The notes beneath the pieces are model-generated. The model searched no databases and had not been told where the DNA came from. It worked only from the letters and a program-made list of their open reading frames with translations. A stretch of DNA of 29,497 bases from JBCBKZ01 sp039026975 (GTDB lineage Bacteria > Bacteroidota > Bacteroidia > J057). Each line of letters starts with the position of its first letter. Position 1 is the first letter of the stretch. The position numbers and the translations under genes were made by a program. This document shows, one piece after another, positions 1 to 7,744 of this stretch. The stretch covers positions 1 through 29,497 of the forward strand of contig JBCCLI010000025.1 of NCBI GenBank assembly GCA_039026975.1, given 5' to 3'.

Positions 1-1279
1 AGGCAGTCATATTCTTAGGTTCTTCTGTGAATTCGATGAGCCACTCATGAGCTGACTTTCCTTTTTCTTCTACTATGAGGGGGGCAACTGTAAACTCCTG
101 CACCACTGCGCCAGTCTGCATCGTGGCTTCTATCATGGCTTTATTTACTTCCTCTGAAATCACGTGTTCTCCAAAGGCGGAAATGAAGTGCTTCACTCTC
201 CCTGATACCTTAATGATGTAGGGATCGGTAGAAAGGAACTTCACCGTATCTCCTATGTCGTAGGCCCAGAGACCTGCATTAGTGGTGAGGATGATGGCGT
301 ACTGCTGCCCTACTTCTACCTGGTTAAGGGTTAGTCGCGGAGCATCAGCCTGTCCGTAGGATTCTAATGGGATAAACTCATAGAAGATGCCATAGTCCGG
401 CATGATAAGCATGCCGTCTTCCTTTTGAGAATACTGTACGCCAATAAAGCCTTCCGAGGCTGGATAGACTTCTGCTATGGCGACTTGCCCTTTGAAAAAT
501 CCGTCGAAGATGGATTGATAAGGTTGGAAGTCTACTCCACCTTGTACAAACAGTTGGAGGTTAGGCCATACTTCCAGCGGGGTCTTCCCTGTTTGGGCTT
601 CCAGTTCTTCAAACAACATCTGTACCCAGGGGGGAATACCGGAGATCAGTCGGAGGTCTTTATCCTTAATGTCTTTTACAATGGTAGCTACCTTCTCCTC
701 CCAATCCTCTATGATGTTAGTTTCATAGGTAGGCACTTTGTTGGACTGCAAATAGCTGGGGACAAAGTGGTTGACTATACCAGACAGTCTGCCTGTCTTA
801 ATACCATACTCATTCTCCTCTATCTCCGGACTGCCCGAGAGGAACATCATCTTTCCGTCTATGAAGCCTCCATTACCTGTCTCGGCCAGATATAGCATGA
901 GGGCATCTTTGGCGCCATTTATATGCTTTCGGATGGACTCCTTGGTGATGGGAATATATTTGGCTCCTGAGGTGGTCCCAGAAGTCTTAGCCAAGTAGAG
1001 TGGCTTACCCGGCCAGCTTACGCTATCCTCCCCTTTGTAGATTCTGTCAAAATAGGTCCGTGCTTTCTCATAGTCTCTGACAGGAACGGACTGCTGAAAG
1101 GCTGCTATGGTTTGTATATTCTCAAATCTATGATCTTTCCCGAAAGCAGTCTTTCTTCCCTCTTCTAGCAAATACTGGAAGGTCTCTTGCTGCTTTTGCC
1201 AGGCTATGCTCGTTTCTTTATAGATGGCTTTGGCCCTGCGTTTCGCCCATTGTACACCGAGAAAGGATTTGATGCTCAT
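1..1279 (-). CDS. GH3-family acyl-adenylate/amido synthetase-like protein (3' end cut by window edge)
   Basis: I translated the minus strand from the ATG at 1279; about 426 residues are visible and the C-terminus lies beyond position 1. GH3 proteins average about 500-600 residues, so roughly the last fifth is missing. The nucleotide-binding TSGTTSG motif is at residues 99-105, followed by AKYIPIT. A YPASEG segment and a YDIGDTVKF segment match the other ATP/AMP-binding motifs of the ANL-like GH3 fold. Plant GH3 enzymes join amino acids to jasmonate or auxin through an acyl-adenylate; substrates of the bacterial members are not known to me, so only acid activation and amide formation can be proposed. 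No in-frame start exists upstream because a stop codon lies at about 1304. No clear Shine-Dalgarno is present. The next gene upstream ends 128 bp away. Confidence 0.9.
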   Translation of the reverse strand, partial: MSIKSFLGVQWAKRRAKAIYKETSIAWQKQQETFQYLLEEGRKTAFGKDHRFENIQTIAAFQQSVPVRDYEKARTYFDRIYKGEDSVSWPGKPLYLAKTSGTTSGAKYIPITKESIRKHINGAKDALMLYLAETGNGGFIDGKMMFLSGSPEIEENEYGIKTGRLSGIVNHFVPSYLQSNKVPTYETNIIEDWEEKVATIVKDIKDKDLRLISGIPPWVQMLFEELEAQTGKTPLEVWPNLQLFVQGGVDFQPYQSIFDGFFKGQVAIAEVYPASEGFIGVQYSQKEDGMLIMPDYGIFYEFIPLESYGQADAPRLTLNQVEVGQQYAIILTTNAGLWAYDIGDTVKFLSTDPYIIKVSGRVKHFISAFGEHVISEEVNKAMIEATMQTGAVVQEFTVAPLIVEEKGKSAHEWLIEFTEEPKNMTA

Positions 1280-1407
1280 AATGCTGATGTTAACGTCCGA
1301 AAGCTAGGAGGCTTACAGGAAGAATACAACTTTCAGCCTTTTTCAAGTGGGTACCCTCTGGTTGGCTCATGTACTTCCTTGGATGAGTTAGTCTATATTT
1401 AGTGCGA

Positions 1408-1857
1408 CTATTGCCGAATACATTCGTAGGTACCCGAGGGTTTACTAGCTTGACAGATTTCCAAGGTAAGATGACCTACTTGGGAGAGGGATATTTCTCC
1501 CATTTTTACGGACAGTCTTCTTTTTTTCAAGTTGAGGGTTATTCCTTCTCCTCCATACAGGCTTTCCTCCCAGCTGAGCTGTCTTTGGAAGAGGGTCTCC
1601 CCATCCTCTGTAAGAATATGAATGCGAAGAGGCTTCCCCCAATTGTCTGTAGGAACTTCCAGGCCAATTAGCAGGCTGAGCATTTTTTCTGTCTTGAGAA
1701 ACCTGGTCTGGGTAGAGGAAGGGGTCAGCATGATACTAGCTTCTAAGGTGTCAGCATGCTGGGCTAATGGTTTAGACCAAATGCACATAAAGCTTACAAA
1801 GTAAACAAGGAAGGGAATCATAAATACCTGTGGCATGACATCACTTTTGATGTCCAA
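1408..1857 (-). CDS. Hypothetical protein with N-terminal signal or membrane segment
   Basis: This 149-residue protein is not recognised. Residues about 8-32 (MPQVFMIPFLVYFVSFMCIW and on) are hydrophobic and followed by small polar residues, which fits a signal peptide or single anchor; the start could be the internal Met at residue 8 or 13. The rest alternates short polar and hydrophobic stretches (LSLLIGLEVP, LRIHILTEDG, HLTLEIC), suggesting a small beta-rich exported domain. It sits upstream of the GH3 gene on the same strand with a 128-bp gap, so co-transcription is possible but not shown. Other reading frames over the same stretch look like shadows. It could be a lineage-specific gene; confidence that it is expressed is moderate. 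Confidence 0.5.
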   Translation of the reverse strand: MDIKSDVMPQVFMIPFLVYFVSFMCIWSKPLAQHADTLEASIMLTPSSTQTRFLKTEKMLSLLIGLEVPTDNWGKPLRIHILTEDGETLFQRQLSWEESLYGGEGITLNLKKRRLSVKMGEISLSQVGHLTLEICQASKPSGTYECIRQ

Positions 1858-1971
1858 TACTAGGCGGTTACTTGTTTACAAAAAGGGCAGATATGAGAAC
1901 GGAGTTATTAAAGAGGTAAGTAGCTAAGCCGGATGAGCATACGGAAGGAATAGAAAATATCTACAAATAGA

Positions 1972-1996
1972 AAAAGCTGCCTGGGAGGCAGCTTTT
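1972..1996 (-). terminator. Rho-independent terminator downstream of the MarR gene
   Basis: A perfect stem GCTGCC/GGCAGC with a 5-nt loop is flanked by AAAA on one side and TTTT on the other, so it would work in both directions. It lies 22 bp past the stop codon of the minus-strand MarR gene. It separates that gene from the unknown gene at 1408-1857. Confidence 0.8.
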
Positions 1997-2017
1997 ATTA
2001 TGGTAAGGGTAGCTAAC

Positions 2018-2539
2018 TTAAGTGGTAGCCTTTTCTAAGGTTTCTACTAATGAAGGAAGGTTATCCTCCTTAGCTACTTCCGTTATTCTATCAGCCAAGG
2101 ACTTAATTTGGCTATTATATTCTTCTAACATGCGCTTTCCTTTCTTGGTAATGGTAACCAGAATAGATCTTCGATCTTCCTTAGAGTTTACTCGCTTTAC
2201 CAAGTTTAATCTTTCAATCTTATCTACTAGGCTTGTTAATGTACTGAATTTGATTTTAAATCTTTCTCCCACACTTTTCATTCTCTGCGGACCATTCTCC
2301 TGTATGTAAAGTATGATCTCCATCTCATTGGCTGATATCTTATACTTTCTTCTGATATCATTCTGGTGAGATCTAAAGGCATCCCTCATTTGAAATAATT
2401 GTCTTTCAAGTCCTGTTAGCTCGAGCAATTCACTTATTTCATTCCTACTATTCTTTGCCATGTTAATTTGAGTTTTGAGTTCTGTTGTAGTTATTTTTTT
2501 ATGGGTTTCTAGGTTAAAGGTTGATATGTTGCCTATCAT
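2018..2539 (-). CDS. MarR-family transcriptional regulator
   Basis: The product is a winged helix-turn-helix regulator of 173 residues from the first ATG, or 147 from the ATG at 2461 (MAKNSRNE), which is closer to the family's usual 140-150. From Met27 the order is typical: a dimerisation helix (LERQLFQMRDAF), an HTH region (ISANEMEIILYI, then STLTSLVDKIERLNLV) and the wing signature KRVNSKEDRRSILVTIT, followed by the C-terminal dimerisation helix. The DRRS segment is the hallmark of the MarR wing. The first 26 residues are Lys/Thr-rich with no known match, so the shorter start is plausible; neither start has a good Shine-Dalgarno. It stands alone, with a terminator right behind it. Target genes and ligand cannot be told from sequence; family members often sense small phenolic compounds. 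Confidence 0.85.
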   Translation of the reverse strand: MIGNISTFNLETHKKITTTELKTQINMAKNSRNEISELLELTGLERQLFQMRDAFRSHQNDIRRKYKISANEMEIILYIQENGPQRMKSVGERFKIKFSTLTSLVDKIERLNLVKRVNSKEDRRSILVTITKKGKRMLEEYNSQIKSLADRITEVAKEDNLPSLVETLEKATT

Positions 2540-2886
2540 TAAGAGCTTAAAGTTTCTTTATTATTATAGTATCCAATGTTACGTAAATAACGACTAAATA
2601 AAATACATTTTGCGCTTATTTTTCCCTAATTATTACATAGGGATTTTTCCTTTCTATTAGCATATTTACGAAAATCCAAGGCCAATGGTTATCTGAACAA
2701 GGAATAATTCAGAAAATCCCATAATTAGGCATATTTAATTTTACGTCAGCAAGGTAAGCTGGTATTAGTATGGGTAAATAAAAACAGAGGGAACAAGGCG
2801 GGAATATTTTCTGTTTTCATATTTTACGCTGTCTGATTCTAATTATTGTATCTCAGCAACAGAATTGGTGAAAAAGTAAAATTTTT
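2540..2886. other. Intergenic stretch, AT-rich, no gene seen
   Basis: This roughly 350-bp gap lies between the MarR start and the stop codon of the CHAT-kinase gene. It is AT-rich and has no open frame with protein-like composition, no strong hairpin and no exact TAnnTTTG promoter element. A sequence one mismatch away from that element (caatgtta on the plus strand at 2574-2581) is the best candidate for the MarR promoter, but its -33 partner is missing, so I do not call it. Confidence 0.5.
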
Positions 2887-4548
2887 TCATTTTTTGAACA
2901 AACTATATAAGACCTTACCCCATAATCCCTTGGTATTCAGTAATTCAGCTATCATTTTATCCACAGACTCATAGCGTTTATTGGGGTCAGGGTGGGTAGC
3001 TGTAAATATAACCCTGGTCAGAAATTTTGGAAAAGAACGATTTCTTTTCAATAAAATATTCATAAGAGCAGGTTCTGAACCGTATTCCAGCTCACTAAGT
3101 GGTTTTCCGGTTACTACCTGAAGGAAAATAGCTCCTAAGCCAAAAACATCTGTTTGACGATTTACAGCAACAGATCCGTCTAGTACCTCAGGGGGAAAGA
3201 AATTACTCAGATTTTCTTGCCTGCTTTTTTCTTCAACTTCCTCAGGGATTTTCAGGACTATCTGTTTATTTCTGGTGAAGTCTGTAAACATGAATCCTGT
3301 GATCTTAGGTACTCCTTCTGGCGTAAAGAGAACTTTTTTAATCTTTAAATTTCCATGTATGATCCCCTCCCTGGGTAATCCATCTATATCTGTAAAGTCT
3401 GTCTTATGTGCAGATTTAATTCCTTCACAAAGATGTAGGGCAAACTCTACTAATTGATCCCACTCTTTAGGCTTAAGACTGGGAATATCAAAGTCTAATT
3501 TATCCAGGCTTTTCCCCTTCACCAGCTCCATGATGATATAGATTCGCTTCTGCCCCCGCTCTTCTAATTCTCCTACATCATAGACCTTTACTACATTCTG
3601 ATGATCCAGAGACTTGAGACCCTGGTTTCCAATGTAAATGATCCTCTTTAGGTTATCATAGCCTTCTATGATTTCATGAGAAATTTTGATAGCTACTTCC
3701 TGATTCAGGTTCACATGTACCGCTTTATATACCGGTCCAAAACTCCCTGTACCTAAGTGTTCTTCTATTCTGTAATTACTGATTACCTTCCCTATCCAGT
3801 CATCATCATCTATTGGCTGTCGTTTTTGCTTTTCTGTTAGCTGATAGAATAGCCTCCACTGAACGGGAAAAAAATCATTTCCTTCTCCTGAGAATAGCCT
3901 CCAAGGTGGTAGATTCTCCTCAGATTTTCCTTCCCAGAATAAGCCTCGGGTAGCTGCGTGATTACTAAAATCATGCCCTATGGAAGCCTCGATATTCCCT
4001 ACGGACTCCTGAAAAGACTCTTCAATAGAAGCCCCCTGAGCCAACCCATTATAAAATACGTCTGCAAAGGTAAGGGCCATGGCATCTTCAATCTCTCTGG
4101 AAGTCCCTATGACTACAGGTATGCCTTTACTGACCAGCAGATCTCCTTGATCTTTGGTAGCACATCCATTCAGAAAGACTAGCCTTAACCCTTCCTGCAC
4201 ACTTAAAAATCTGGCTAACCCTATAGAGAAAAAGGACTGATTAGCTCCGTCTTCCGTTTCCAGCCACAGCTCATCATTATCCGCATGACCGGCATAGTGG
4301 AAAACTCTTATTCTCCCCTGGTACCATTCATCCTGGAAGACCTCCACTATTTCATCAGCGGTGGCGGCAGGTATTACTTTAAGAAAGCATTTTCCCCTTT
4401 GTTGGGCAGATTCAAAATTGCTGAGAAGGGCTTTCATCTCCTTGCTAAGGCTCGGAAGATACTTCCCGTCTACGAATTCGTTGGCAAAGGCAAGGACTAC
4501 TACAGGTAGCTTACGTAAAGCTTTTTGGGCTGAACTTGCAATAGACAT
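2887..4548 (-). CDS. CHAT-domain (caspase-like) protease fused to a Hanks-type pseudokinase
   Basis: Residues about 12-200 form a CHAT domain: VVVLAFANEF and YLPSLSKEMKAL at its start, the catalytic His in HYAGHAD (H88) and Cys in NGCAT (C129). Residues about 258-540 form a bacterial Ser/Thr-kinase fold: YRIEEHLGTGSFG (glycine loop 266-271), VAIK lysine K288, PPE (452-454, the APE position), DVFGLGAIFLQVVTG and DPNKRYESVDKM. The catalytic loop reads HGNLKIKKV (398-406) where active kinases have HRDLKxxN, and the DFG position reads GFM (418-420); the alpha-C Glu is also absent (G307). The protease pair is intact while the kinase lacks its base, both metal ligands and the alpha-C salt bridge, so it probably binds a ligand or partner instead of phosphorylating. 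No membrane segment is seen, so it is likely cytoplasmic. It stands alone, flanked by gene-poor DNA. CHAT proteases are known in bacterial conflict and cell-death systems; a sensor-protease role is inference. Confidence 0.85.
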   Translation of the reverse strand: MSIASSAQKALRKLPVVVLAFANEFVDGKYLPSLSKEMKALLSNFESAQQRGKCFLKVIPAATADEIVEVFQDEWYQGRIRVFHYAGHADNDELWLETEDGANQSFFSIGLARFLSVQEGLRLVFLNGCATKDQGDLLVSKGIPVVIGTSREIEDAMALTFADVFYNGLAQGASIEESFQESVGNIEASIGHDFSNHAATRGLFWEGKSEENLPPWRLFSGEGNDFFPVQWRLFYQLTEKQKRQPIDDDDWIGKVISNYRIEEHLGTGSFGPVYKAVHVNLNQEVAIKISHEIIEGYDNLKRIIYIGNQGLKSLDHQNVVKVYDVGELEERGQKRIYIIMELVKGKSLDKLDFDIPSLKPKEWDQLVEFALHLCEGIKSAHKTDFTDIDGLPREGIIHGNLKIKKVLFTPEGVPKITGFMFTDFTRNKQIVLKIPEEVEEKSRQENLSNFFPPEVLDGSVAVNRQTDVFGLGAIFLQVVTGKPLSELEYGSEPALMNILLKRNRSFPKFLTRVIFTATHPDPNKRYESVDKMIAELLNTKGLWGKVLYSLFKK

Positions 4549-4717
4549 TAGTTGAAGAAAAGCATTTTATTGGAATAATCAAATCTTCCTAAATGAGGGA
4601 TTATTAGAAAAGGAATAGTAGCATGATTACCTAACTTTTCTCACAAAAATTTTTCTTTCTTTTGTTTCTCCCAAACAAAAAACCCGACCTGAGTGGGGTA
4701 AACAGTGAGGGGCTTAA

Positions 4718-4819
4718 ACATAATTAAGCTAGTAAAAAATGGCCCTGCGGCTTGAGTAGCTGAATGAAGTACGGGTCAGTATCTGCTAATAGACTGCAAA
4801 ATAGCCTATCCATAAGTGC
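4718..4819. repeat. Decayed dispersed repeat, copy 1
   Basis: This stretch aligns with 16569-16666 in the same orientation, ungapped for about the first 75 bases and at roughly 70-75% identity by eye. Both copies begin with ACATAATTAA and share GGTCAG-ATCTGCTAA and GCCTATCCATA-GTGC. Similarity stops sharply before ACATAATTAA and fades gradually on the other side. On the minus strand both copies read a short open tail ending TYG-stop just outside the repeat core, as if each kept the 3' end of a decayed gene plus its flank. An old mobile element end is the likeliest explanation; a conserved non-coding RNA is the alternative. Confidence 0.55.
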
Positions 4820-4927
4820 GATATGTAGGCAGAGAACCCGTTTCCAGGTGCTTAGGAGGTACTCCACACGCTTTATCAATCTACGCTCCCTGCTAACAAG
4901 GCGCCTCTTTATATACCAAGATTATAC

Positions 4928-5161
4928 TCAGCTTAAGGGGATTTGCAGTTGGTGAGGACGATTCTCAGGCTTATCAACTGGAGTACCGTCTACGTGCTTG
5001 GCACCCATGAACAGCATTCCATTTCTGAAATAGATCAGATCATAGTCAGATACTATTTGCCCCTCTACTATGTGGAACATAGGGAATTCCTTTCCTAGAA
5101 AGTCCTTTTTCACGCCACATTCGAAGGGTTCCATTCCTTTTGGTAGTGCCTGGCTTAGCAT
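4928..5161 (-). CDS. Small unrecognised ORF, possibly a gene fragment
   Basis: The 77-residue product is not recognised. It has protein-like composition (ECGVKKDFLGKEFPMFHIVE, then SDYDLIYFRNGMLFMGAKHV), more so than the other short frames nearby. Its start codon lies exactly where homology to the HxlR remnant begins on the opposite strand, so it may be the C-terminal part of a protein whose beginning was lost at the same junction. No ribosome binding site is visible. It may equally be a non-functional leftover. Confidence 0.3.
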   Translation of the reverse strand: MLSQALPKGMEPFECGVKKDFLGKEFPMFHIVEGQIVSDYDLIYFRNGMLFMGAKHVDGTPVDKPENRPHQLQIPLS

Positions 5162-5367
5162 TTGGGTTACTCCAAAGAGGGGTAGAAGGCATCAGTAAGC
5201 ATATGCTGGCCCAGCAGCTAAGAGAGCCGGAAGTAGATGGGATATTAAGGAGAAAGATCTACGCTGAAATTCCCCCCAGAGTGGACTACTCAATTACGGA
5301 ATTAGGAGATTCTATCATGCCCATCATAGGCAGCATAAGGGAATGGGAAGAGGCCCACATGCCGTAA
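5161..5367 (+). pseudogene. Truncated HxlR-family regulator (N-terminus missing)
   Basis: The frame starting FGLLQRGVEGIS and continuing KHMLAQQLREPEVDGILRRK, YAEIPPRVDYSITELGDSI matches the recognition helix, wing and C-terminal part of HxlR regulators. These normally run about 100-120 residues and begin with a Cys-containing stretch and the GGKWKxLIL helix. That first third is absent: sequence upstream of F (5161) is unrelated and belongs to the minus-strand small ORF. An open frame continues back to about 5140 but adds only unrelated residues (MVVPGLA). Without the first helices it should not fold as a working repressor. It points convergently at the dehydrogenase gene, which it or its intact ancestor may have regulated; that is inference. 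Confidence 0.7.
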
Positions 5368-5391
5368 CTACCCGGTTAACCCTTAGTCTTG

Positions 5392-6222
5392 CTAAAGGTT
5401 TTTTATAAAGCTACGATACTCTTCTATGTTAACCATCTCTCCTAGTCTTTTCCACATGATAGCGTTTAGGGTCTTCTGGGGGATAAATCTGGTCCCAAAC
5501 CAAGTCCTTCCTGCATAATTACCATAAATGATTCTGGGTTGATCATTTCTGATCCCTTTTATAATAGCCTGCGCCAGGTCTTCAGGAGGAGTCTTGAGAA
5601 ATTTACCATCAAATTTTTCCGCATCGTCTACAGAGTTGGCTATGTTAGTCTTTATCCCTCCTGGATGTACACAATGGATGCTAATGGGAGATTTCTGGAA
5701 TTCTGCCACCAATGTTTCTGTATATCCTCTTACGGCAAACTTACTCGCACAATAGGCAGAATTATTGGCCGTCCCCATCAGTCCAAAGATGCTGGAGATA
5801 TTGACTACTGCCCCTTCCTGGTTCTCTACTATTTGGGGAAGAAAGATCTGACAGCCATTCAGTACCCCAAAGAAGTTCACTTCCATCACTCTCCGATACA
5901 TGTCCTCAGAGGTAAGATAGGCAGGATGATTTCCCCCCGGCATCCCGGCATTATTGATGATGACATGGACATTTCCCCATTCGGATTTCACTTTCTCAGC
6001 AAAAGCCACCATAGATGCCCTATCAGCCACATCAAATATGGAAGTAAGAACTTCAGGAGAAGATTGCTTTTCCAATAAGGTAAGCGTTTCTTCCAGCCCT
6101 TCTTGTTGAAAATCGTTCAAGGCCAGCCTAGCTCCCAAGCCGGCGAAAGCCATAGCCAGTGCTCGGCCTATCCCAGAGCCTGCTCCGGTAATGACCACGA
6201 TTTTATCTTTGAAACTTTTCAT
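5392..6222 (-). CDS. Short-chain dehydrogenase/reductase (classical SDR)
   Basis: This NAD(P)-dependent oxidoreductase has 276 residues from the ATG at 6222. TGAGSGIG (12-19) is the cofactor loop, NNAG (90-93) the stabilising motif, and S143 or S144, Y157 and K161 the catalytic set (NISS, then YCASK). HPGGIKTNI follows the active site as expected. An extension from a TTG at 6228 adds only two residues and is less likely. The gene begins 20 bp after the monooxygenase stop, on the same strand, so the two are almost certainly co-transcribed. An SDR beside an EthA-type monooxygenase could supply ketones from alcohols or handle the products; the substrate is unknown. The 278-residue length and the HPGGIKTNI signature fit the group of SDRs that act on fatty or hydrophobic alcohols, but that is not decisive. 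Confidence 0.9.
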   Translation of the reverse strand: MKSFKDKIVVITGAGSGIGRALAMAFAGLGARLALNDFQQEGLEETLTLLEKQSSPEVLTSIFDVADRASMVAFAEKVKSEWGNVHVIINNAGMPGGNHPAYLTSEDMYRRVMEVNFFGVLNGCQIFLPQIVENQEGAVVNISSIFGLMGTANNSAYCASKFAVRGYTETLVAEFQKSPISIHCVHPGGIKTNIANSVDDAEKFDGKFLKTPPEDLAQAIIKGIRNDQPRIIYGNYAGRTWFGTRFIPQKTLNAIMWKRLGEMVNIEEYRSFIKNL

Positions 6223-6242
6223 AAGCAAGACATATTATATTC

Positions 6243-7688
6243 TCAGCTAAAGCTTAGATGACCATCATCTATCTTATTGTACTTCAATATGCGTAAATCC
6301 TTGATGTAGTTTTGATGGAGGCGCCAGGGAAACTCTTTACCCTGTTTTGGAATCTCATCAATGGATCTTAGGACATAGCCAGAAGAAAAATCTATCAAGG
6401 GGAGGATTTCCATATCAGCGTCATGGACTATAGGGACACATTTCTTCCAATCCTTCTTATCCATGTAGCTGAGGAGCCTGCAAACATACATACACACTAA
6501 ATCAGCTTTGAGTGTCCATGAAGCATTAGTATAGCCTAAAATGACAGCCATATTAGGATACTTATCCAGCATAATTCCTTTGTAACTTACTGCCTGCCCC
6601 TGTTCCATTTTTTCTCCATTCACCACAAATGATATTCCTCCCATTCCTTTAAGCTTCAAACCAGTAGCTGATACGACAATATCTGCCTGGAGTTCTTTCC
6701 CGGACTTTAGCAGTATTCCTTCCTCTGTAAAGGTGTTTACATGGTCCGTTACTATGCTACACTTCCCTTCTCTAAGGGCATGGAAGAGATCATTATCAGG
6801 TACCAGACACATACGCTGATCCCATGGATTATAGGAGGGAATAAAGTGAGGGTCTATGTCTACCTCTGGTCCTACTACCTTTTCTATTTCCGCTTGTATG
6901 TACTTCTTTATCCTTTCAGGTCTTTTTCTGGAAATCCAATATAGATATTGAGACAGTAAGAGGTTTTTCCATCTCGACAGGATATGCGCTATCCTATCCG
7001 GCAACAGCTGGTGTACTATCTTAGCAAATCTGTCATACATAGGTCTGGATAGGATGTAACTTGGGGAGCGCTGAAGCATGGTAATATGCTTAGTCTTATC
7101 CGCCATAGCTGGAATAAGGGTAATAGCTGTGGCCCCACTTCCTATAACTACGACTTCCTTATTTTCATATACTAGATCTGAAGGCCACTTCTGGGGGTGA
7201 ATAAATTCTCCTTTAAACTGTTCTATTCCTTTAAATTCAGGGGTATAGCCTTTTTCATAATCATAGTAGCCCGTACAAATCATGAGAAAATAGCTGCTGA
7301 AGCTTACCTCTTCTCCCTTAGCTTCATTTCTTCCTGATATACGCCATGTATGGGTTTCATCAGACCAGGAAGCCTCTGAGATAATATGCTGAAAATAAAT
7401 CTTTTCCCGCAGCTCATATTCATCTACCGTTTCATTCAGGTACTCCATAATAGTCCCCGCATCCGCTATAGATTTATGATACTTCCAGGGCTTAAAATAA
7501 TAGGAGAAGGTGTGCATATCTGAATCTGAGCGGATTCCTGGATACTTAAATAAGTCCCAGGTGCCTCCTATGCTGTCTCTCCCTTCAAGGAGAATAAAGC
7601 TTTTGTCAGGGCATTTCATCTTAAAATGGCAAGCAGCATCTATTCCTGATAGTCCTGCTCCAATAATGATTATATCGAAATGTTCCAT
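6243..7688 (-). CDS. ethA: EthA-type FAD-containing Baeyer-Villiger monooxygenase
   Basis: This enzyme inserts one oxygen atom into a ketone or oxidises thioamide/sulfide groups, using FAD and NADPH. The FAD-binding GAGLSG is at 10-15, followed by GGTWDLFKYPG (41-51). The family fingerprint FxGxxxHxxxWP is present as FKGEFIHPQKWP (158-169), and the NADPH-binding GSGATA is at 183-188. Length (481) and many segments, such as YNPWDQRMCLVP, YTNASWTLKADLVC and SSGYVLRSIDE, agree end to end with mycobacterial EthA as I remember it. It heads an operon with the SDR, 20 bp apart. A 19-nt palindrome lies 25 bp upstream of its start and may be an operator; in Mycobacterium the gene is controlled by the TetR regulator EthR, but no tetR gene is visible here. 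The physiological substrate is unknown. Confidence 0.92.
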   Translation of the reverse strand: MEHFDIIIIGAGLSGIDAACHFKMKCPDKSFILLEGRDSIGGTWDLFKYPGIRSDSDMHTFSYYFKPWKYHKSIADAGTIMEYLNETVDEYELREKIYFQHIISEASWSDETHTWRISGRNEAKGEEVSFSSYFLMICTGYYDYEKGYTPEFKGIEQFKGEFIHPQKWPSDLVYENKEVVVIGSGATAITLIPAMADKTKHITMLQRSPSYILSRPMYDRFAKIVHQLLPDRIAHILSRWKNLLLSQYLYWISRKRPERIKKYIQAEIEKVVGPEVDIDPHFIPSYNPWDQRMCLVPDNDLFHALREGKCSIVTDHVNTFTEEGILLKSGKELQADIVVSATGLKLKGMGGISFVVNGEKMEQGQAVSYKGIMLDKYPNMAVILGYTNASWTLKADLVCMYVCRLLSYMDKKDWKKCVPIVHDADMEILPLIDFSSGYVLRSIDEIPKQGKEFPWRLHQNYIKDLRILKYNKIDDGHLSFS

Positions 7689-7712
7689 TTACAGATGGCA
7701 AAGACGGTAAAT

Positions 7713-7731
7713 ATGCTTGTTAAACAAGTAT
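7713..7731. promoter_or_regulatory. Palindrome upstream of the monooxygenase operon, candidate operator
   Basis: The core CTTGTTAAACAAG (7716-7728) is a perfect 13-nt palindrome, and with three flanking bases on each side it spans 19 nt with one mismatched pair. It lies 25 bp upstream of the monooxygenase ATG, where a repressor would block transcription. Its size and symmetry resemble TetR-family sites. No cognate regulator is adjacent, apart from the broken HxlR gene behind the operon. Confidence 0.45.
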
Positions 7732-7744
7732 TATAACTTCAATT

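Noticed and set aside
1290..1370. A 26-codon minus-strand frame directly upstream of the GH3 gene, possible leader peptide
   Set aside because: It has no ribosome binding site, its composition is unremarkable, and nothing such as an attenuator hairpin supports a leader role.
4764..4955. A 63-codon plus-strand frame over the repeat scar
   Set aside because: It runs across the decayed repeat and the end of the antisense small ORF, and has a serine/arginine/leucine-rich composition typical of a chance frame.
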